From Chloroflexota bacterium (GTDB taxonomy: Bacteria; Chloroflexota; Anaerolineae; Aggregatilineales; UBA2796), in contig JAGHYP010000093.1 of the NCBI GenBank assembly GCA_017743585.1, forward strand, positions 1 to 9,491: 9,491 nt of DNA. The letters are read 5' to 3'. Position numbers and translations under genes: made by a program. Positions 6,887-9,491 of the stretch are shown here, one piece after another. Numbering within the stretch: the stretch's first letter is position 1; every line of letters starts with the position of its first letter. The notes under the pieces are model-generated. The model was not told the DNA's origin, searched no databases, and saw nothing but the letters and a program-made list of their open reading frames with translations.

Positions 6887-8045
6887 ATGCGGCTTCTAGG
6901 ATGGCGTGTAGCTCAAAGTCGCTCAGCACGGCCGGGTTGGCTTTCATGCTGTTCGAGGCTTTCGCTTTTTGGACGATCTCGGAGAATGCCTCGCGTTGCA
7001 CGCCTAGCGCGCGCAGCGGCGGCACGTTCAAGCGTGCGCACAGGGCGCGCAAGGCTTCGACCGCGGCTTCTGCTTCAGGCGCGTCGGCGTCTAGCAGCAG
7101 CGCAATCTCTTCCAAGCGCGCCAAGCGCTCGCGCGCGAATGAGTCGTCTTGTGCGCGCAACGCGCGGACGTTCGCCGCGATGCCGTGCGGCAGCAAACTG
7201 GCGCAGATCATGCCGTGCGGCGCGCCGAACATGCCGCCGATCGGCGCGGCAAAGCCATGCACCACGCCCAAGCCTGCGTTCGCCAGCGCAATGCCGCTGA
7301 ACAAGCTGGCGCATGCCATCGCTCGGCGCGCTTCAGCATCGCTGCCATCGGCGTAGGCGCGCGGCAGCGCCCATGCCACACTCGCTATGCCCTCGCGGCA
7401 CAGCGCATCGGTCATCGGGTTGGCGCGACGGCTGATGAACGGCTCGATCAGCTGTGTCAGCGCGTCCAAGCCGCTGCTGGCGGTCACTTGTGGCGGCAAG
7501 CTGTGCGTCAAGCTCGGGTCGAGCAAGGCGACGCGCGGCAACATCAGCGGCGAGCGCAAACTGACCTTCATGCGCTGCGCCTCGACGGTCAGCACAGCGT
7601 TGCGCGTCGCCTCTGAGCCTGTGCCGGCCGTAGTCGGAATGGCGATGTAGGGCAGCGGCGCGTTGATCAGCGGCTGCGCCTTGCCGACCACTTCGAGATA
7701 ATCGAGCGGATCGCCTTGATTGGTGGCGAGCGCGGCAATCGCCTTGGCAGCATCAAGCGCGCTGCCACCGCCAACGCCAATCACCAGCTGCGCCCTGAAG
7801 GCGCGCGCTTTCGTGGCGCCATCACAAGCCGCTTGAACGGTCGGTTCGCCGCTGACGCTGAACACTTCACAGGCAATGGATGCGCTCTCCAGAAGCTCGA
7901 GAACTGGAGCGGCGCGGCGCACATTGCCGCCTGTCACCACTAGAGCGCGCTCGCCGAATGGCTCAGCGAGGCTTGGCAGCTCGCGCAGGATGCCATCGCC
8001 AAACACGATGCGTCCAGCGGTCATGAATTCAAAGCGCTCAAGCAT
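6882..8045 (-). CDS. Iron-type (group III) alcohol dehydrogenase homologue
   Basis: This 387-residue protein has the Fe-ADH fold: an NAD(P) domain with VGGGSALDAAKAIAAL (Gly92-94, Ser95, Asp98, Lys101), then IPTTAGTGSEAT (136-147) and an all-helical metal domain. Of the four usual metal ligands, Asp194 (SGLDALTQ), His263 (VVHGF) and His277 (GAPHG) are present, but the fourth, normally DALTH, is Gln198. A second commonly conserved His (HGMAH) is Ala267. The C-terminal MKANPAVLSDFELHAIL is typical of the maleylacetate-reductase-like side of the family. It probably reduces or oxidises a small aldehyde, ketone or alcohol; substrate and metal are uncertain. The ATG at 8045 gives the family's usual length and N-terminus (FEFMTAGRIVFGDG); the open frame extends upstream only as antisense-free overlap with the previous gene. 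Its start overlaps the ABM gene's end by 8 bp, suggesting coupled translation. Confidence 0.9.
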   Translation of the reverse strand: MLERFEFMTAGRIVFGDGILRELPSLAEPFGERALVVTGGNVRRAAPVLELLESASIACEVFSVSGEPTVQAACDGATKARAFRAQLVIGVGGGSALDAAKAIAALATNQGDPLDYLEVVGKAQPLINAPLPYIAIPTTAGTGSEATRNAVLTVEAQRMKVSLRSPLMLPRVALLDPSLTHSLPPQVTASSGLDALTQLIEPFISRRANPMTDALCREGIASVAWALPRAYADGSDAEARRAMACASLFSGIALANAGLGVVHGFAAPIGGMFGAPHGMICASLLPHGIAANVRALRAQDDSFARERLARLEEIALLLDADAPEAEAAVEALRALCARLNVPPLRALGVQREAFSEIVQKAKASNSMKANPAVLSDFELHAILEAAW

Positions 8046-8358
8046 CAGGGTATTTCCAAAGCGCCTGATCGGGGAAGAGCGGCAAGCAGCGCACGCTGAC
8101 GCGCGGCTCTGCCAACAGGTCGGCGACTGCATCGCGCCATGCGCGGTAGTGCGCCGTCTCGCAGTGCGCTTGTTGCGCCTCAGGCGAGCGGAAGACTTCG
8201 ATCAGCATGAAGTGCGTCGGATCGTCTTCCTGTTGGATGAAATCGAAGCGCGCGATGCCCGCCTCTTGGACGCTGTGACACGCATTTTCAGGAGTGGCAG
8301 CGATGAACGCTTGCACATGCTCGGGCTTCACGCAGGTAGAGATGGGCGCGACAATCAT
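8038..8358 (-). CDS. ABM-fold small protein, LsrG/YgiN-like
   Basis: This 106-residue protein matches the dimeric alpha/beta-barrel antibiotic biosynthesis monooxygenase (ABM) family. Its core, NACHSVQEAGIARFDFIQQEDDPTHFMLIEVFRS (residues 25-58), then AHCETAHYRAW (64-74), resembles E. coli LsrG (NHLGSVQEEGNLRFDVLQ... AFHKTTPHY). Relatives include the phospho-AI-2 isomerase LsrG and cofactor-free quinol monooxygenases. The rest of an lsr system is not present here, so an AI-2 role is not supported. It is the first gene of the operon and overlaps the dehydrogenase gene by 8 bp, so the two may act on linked reactive carbonyl or quinone substrates; that is inference. The ATG at 8358 is preceded by a weak GGA ribosome site. 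Confidence 0.85.
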   Translation of the reverse strand: MIVAPISTCVKPEHVQAFIAATPENACHSVQEAGIARFDFIQQEDDPTHFMLIEVFRSPEAQQAHCETAHYRAWRDAVADLLAEPRVSVRCLPLFPDQALWKYPDA

Positions 8359-8378
8359 GGCATGTCCGTTCTGTAGCA

Positions 8379-8392
8379 GAGGAGCGATCCTC
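8379..8392. repeat. Short inverted repeat in the ABM gene leader
   Basis: Arms GAGGA (8379-8383) and TCCTC (8388-8392) are perfect, with a four-base loop. They lie at the predicted transcription start of the minus-strand operon. It could be an operator or a small 5' hairpin; there is no T run to make it a terminator. Confidence 0.35.
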
Positions 8393-8399
8393 GCCTAAA

Positions 8400-8428
8400 A
8401 CTATAGCGCATTCCGCTGCCGCTGTGTA
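8400..8428 (-). promoter_or_regulatory. Candidate promoter for the ABM-dehydrogenase-EEP-serA operon
   Basis: On the minus strand TACACA (8428-8423) and TATAGT (8405-8400) are 17 bases apart, with 4/6 and 5/6 matches to consensus. Transcription would begin near 8393, giving a leader of about 35 bases before the ATG at 8358. This is the best promoter match in the window but is by eye. Confidence 0.48.
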
Positions 8429-8431
8429 GCG

Positions 8432-8446
8432 CGAGAGATTGTCTCG
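8432..8446. repeat. Inverted repeat CGAGA-N5-TCTCG in the divergent promoter region
   Basis: Perfect 5-bp arms (8432-8436 and 8442-8446) with a five-base spacer overlap the candidate -35 of the kinase promoter and lie just upstream of the opposing -35. This is a natural place for a repressor site, but 5-bp arms can occur by chance. Confidence 0.33.
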
Positions 8447-8467
8447 AGCCGCGATTAGTGTTAAAGT
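8439..8467 (+). promoter_or_regulatory. Candidate promoter for the kinase gene
   Basis: TTGTCT (8439-8444) and TAAAGT (8462-8467) are separated by 17 bases, each with 4/6 consensus matches. Transcription would begin near 8474, about 25 bases before the kinase ATG. The -35 lies inside the inverted repeat at 8432-8446. Confidence 0.38.
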
Positions 8468-8498
8468 AAGCGCAGCGGGCAAAAGATCAGAGCAAGGC

Positions 8499-9491
8499 AT
8501 GGAGTATTCTCGATTTGTAGGCAGGACGTTAGGGCAATACACGCTGGAGGCGCCGCTCGGTAAAGGCAGCACGGCTTCGGTCTACCGCGCCTACCAAGCC
8601 AGCATGGATCGCTATGTGGCGATCAAAGTGATGACGCCCGAGATTGCCGACGATCCGAACTTTGTCGAGCGCTTTCAGCGCGAAGCGCGCATCATCGGCA
8701 AGCTGGAGCATCCGCACATCCTGCCCGTGATTGACTTCGGCGCCTCGGACGGCATTTATTACATCGTCATGCGCTATATGGAAGGCGGCTCGCTCGATGA
8801 TCGGCTGCGGCAACGTCGCCTTCGCATTGACGAGATCGCCCATTACCTCGATCAGATCGCGTCTGCGCTCGATTATGCGCATCAGCGAGGGGTGATTCAC
8901 CGCGATTTGAAGCCGAGCAACGTCCTGCTCGACCGCGCCGACAATTGCTACCTGACTGACTTCGGCATTGCGCGCGTTGAAGGCGCTGAGCGTAGACTGA
9001 CTGTCACAGGCAGCGTGATGGGGACGCCCGCTTACATGTCCCCCGAGCAGGCGATGGGCAAGCCTTTGGACGGACGCTCGGATATCTATTCGCTCGGCGT
9101 CATGCTCTACGAAATGGTGACAGGCAGGTTGCCGTTCACTGCCGACACAGCTGCCGCGCTCATCTTCCAGCACGTCTATGAGCTGCCGCCTTCGGCGCGC
9201 CAATTTGCGCCTGAGCTGCCCGAGGCAATTGACGCGCTCTTCAACCGCGCGCTGGCGAAGACGCCTGAAGCGCGCCATAGCACGGCGCGAGAGCTGGCTG
9301 ACCATTTCGCTCGAGTCTTCGGCATTCGCAGCGCGCCTGCCAAAACGCAGCAGCCTGCCGGTGACGAAACAGTGGTCGGCGAGGCAATCGCGCGGCCGAC
9401 TGTTCCGCTGCCTTCGGCAGCAGCGCGCGAAGCGCCGACGCCGCGCGAGCAGAAAGTCGCAGTTGGCTCGCCAACGGCGAATGGCACAGCG
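8499..9491 (+). CDS. PknB-type serine/threonine protein kinase (3' truncated)
   Basis: An ATG at 8499 opens a frame of 331 codons that reaches the window edge with no stop. The Hanks-type kinase domain (residues about 14-272) is complete: glycine loop LGKGSTASVYRA (20-31), VAIK with Lys43, the alpha-C glutamate Glu62, HRDLKPSN (Asp136, Asn141), TDFG (Asp154), and an activation segment ending in GTPAYMSPE (Glu183). HRD places it among RD kinases, which are usually switched on by activation-loop phosphorylation; Thr168 and Thr170 are candidates. Residues from about 275 form a Pro/Ala/Thr-rich linker, as seen before the membrane segment and sensor domain of PknB-like receptors, but that part is beyond the window. 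The ribosome site is weak (AAGG lies too close to the ATG). It is divergent from the serA operon. Targets are unknown. Confidence 0.94.
   Translation, partial: MEYSRFVGRTLGQYTLEAPLGKGSTASVYRAYQASMDRYVAIKVMTPEIADDPNFVERFQREARIIGKLEHPHILPVIDFGASDGIYYIVMRYMEGGSLDDRLRQRRLRIDEIAHYLDQIASALDYAHQRGVIHRDLKPSNVLLDRADNCYLTDFGIARVEGAERRLTVTGSVMGTPAYMSPEQAMGKPLDGRSDIYSLGVMLYEMVTGRLPFTADTAAALIFQHVYELPPSARQFAPELPEAIDALFNRALAKTPEARHSTARELADHFARVFGIRSAPAKTQQPAGDETVVGEAIARPTVPLPSAAAREAPTPREQKVAVGSPTANGTA

Noticed and set aside
8046..8132. Extension of the dehydrogenase gene by 29 residues upstream of 8045.
   Set aside because: The extra residues (MQSPTCWQSRASACAAC...) are translated from within the ABM gene in another frame and are not Fe-ADH-like; the start at 8045 matches family length.
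8529..9305. A 258-codon minus-strand open frame opposite the kinase.
   Set aside because: It lies wholly antisense to a kinase with every catalytic motif. Its translation is Arg/His-rich with no recognisable domain, as expected of a shadow frame.

Overview
The window is a bacterial chromosomal fragment of moderately high GC content, almost fully coding, with short intergenic gaps and tight gene overlaps. Its first 19 bases are the synthetic Tn5 mosaic end used in Nextera libraries, so it looks like the end of a short-read, probably metagenomic, contig with an untrimmed adapter. The gene mix suggests a Chloroflexota-type bacterium: a paired catalytic/non-catalytic cytoplasmic M16B peptidase, a long-form SerA with an ACT domain, a VanJ-like EEP protein and a PknB-type kinase. 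That taxonomic guess is inference and weak, because there is no rRNA or other marker here.

Layout. After the adapter, positions 20-181 hold the 3' end of an unidentified plus-strand gene. Its stop overlaps the stop of the convergent M16 operon. Minus strand 178-2806 encodes two M16 peptidase-family subunits. The promoter-proximal gene carries the zinc motif HWVEH and the second lacks it but keeps the Arg/Tyr substrate-binding pair, so together they should make one active heterodimer. Minus strand 2876-4106 is a DnaB/RecA-fold ATPase gene with a Pro-rich N-terminus. It is broken by a 2-nt frame change in a CG dinucleotide run near 3532-3540. A 94-nt gap with an inverted repeat separates it from the next operon.

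Minus strand 4201-8358 is a compact four-gene operon, in transcription order: an LsrG/ABM-fold small protein, an iron-type alcohol dehydrogenase homologue, a membrane-anchored endonuclease/exonuclease/phosphatase protein, and a long-form D-3-phosphoglycerate dehydrogenase homologue. Neighbouring genes are joined by an 8-bp overlap, a 7-nt gap and a 10-nt gap, so they are probably co-transcribed. Two of the enzymes lack a family-typical active-site residue: Arg to His at residue 232 in the SerA homologue, and His to Gln at a metal-ligand position in the dehydrogenase.

A 140-nt divergent promoter region (8359-8498) separates this operon from a plus-strand Ser/Thr kinase. The kinase has all catalytic motifs and runs off the right edge with no stop codon. 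I found no CRISPR array, tRNA, rRNA, insertion sequence or phage gene. I see no convincing novel multi-gene system; the most useful second looks are the frameshifted ATPase, the SerA-like enzyme with its active-site change, and the unexplained content of the four-gene operon.
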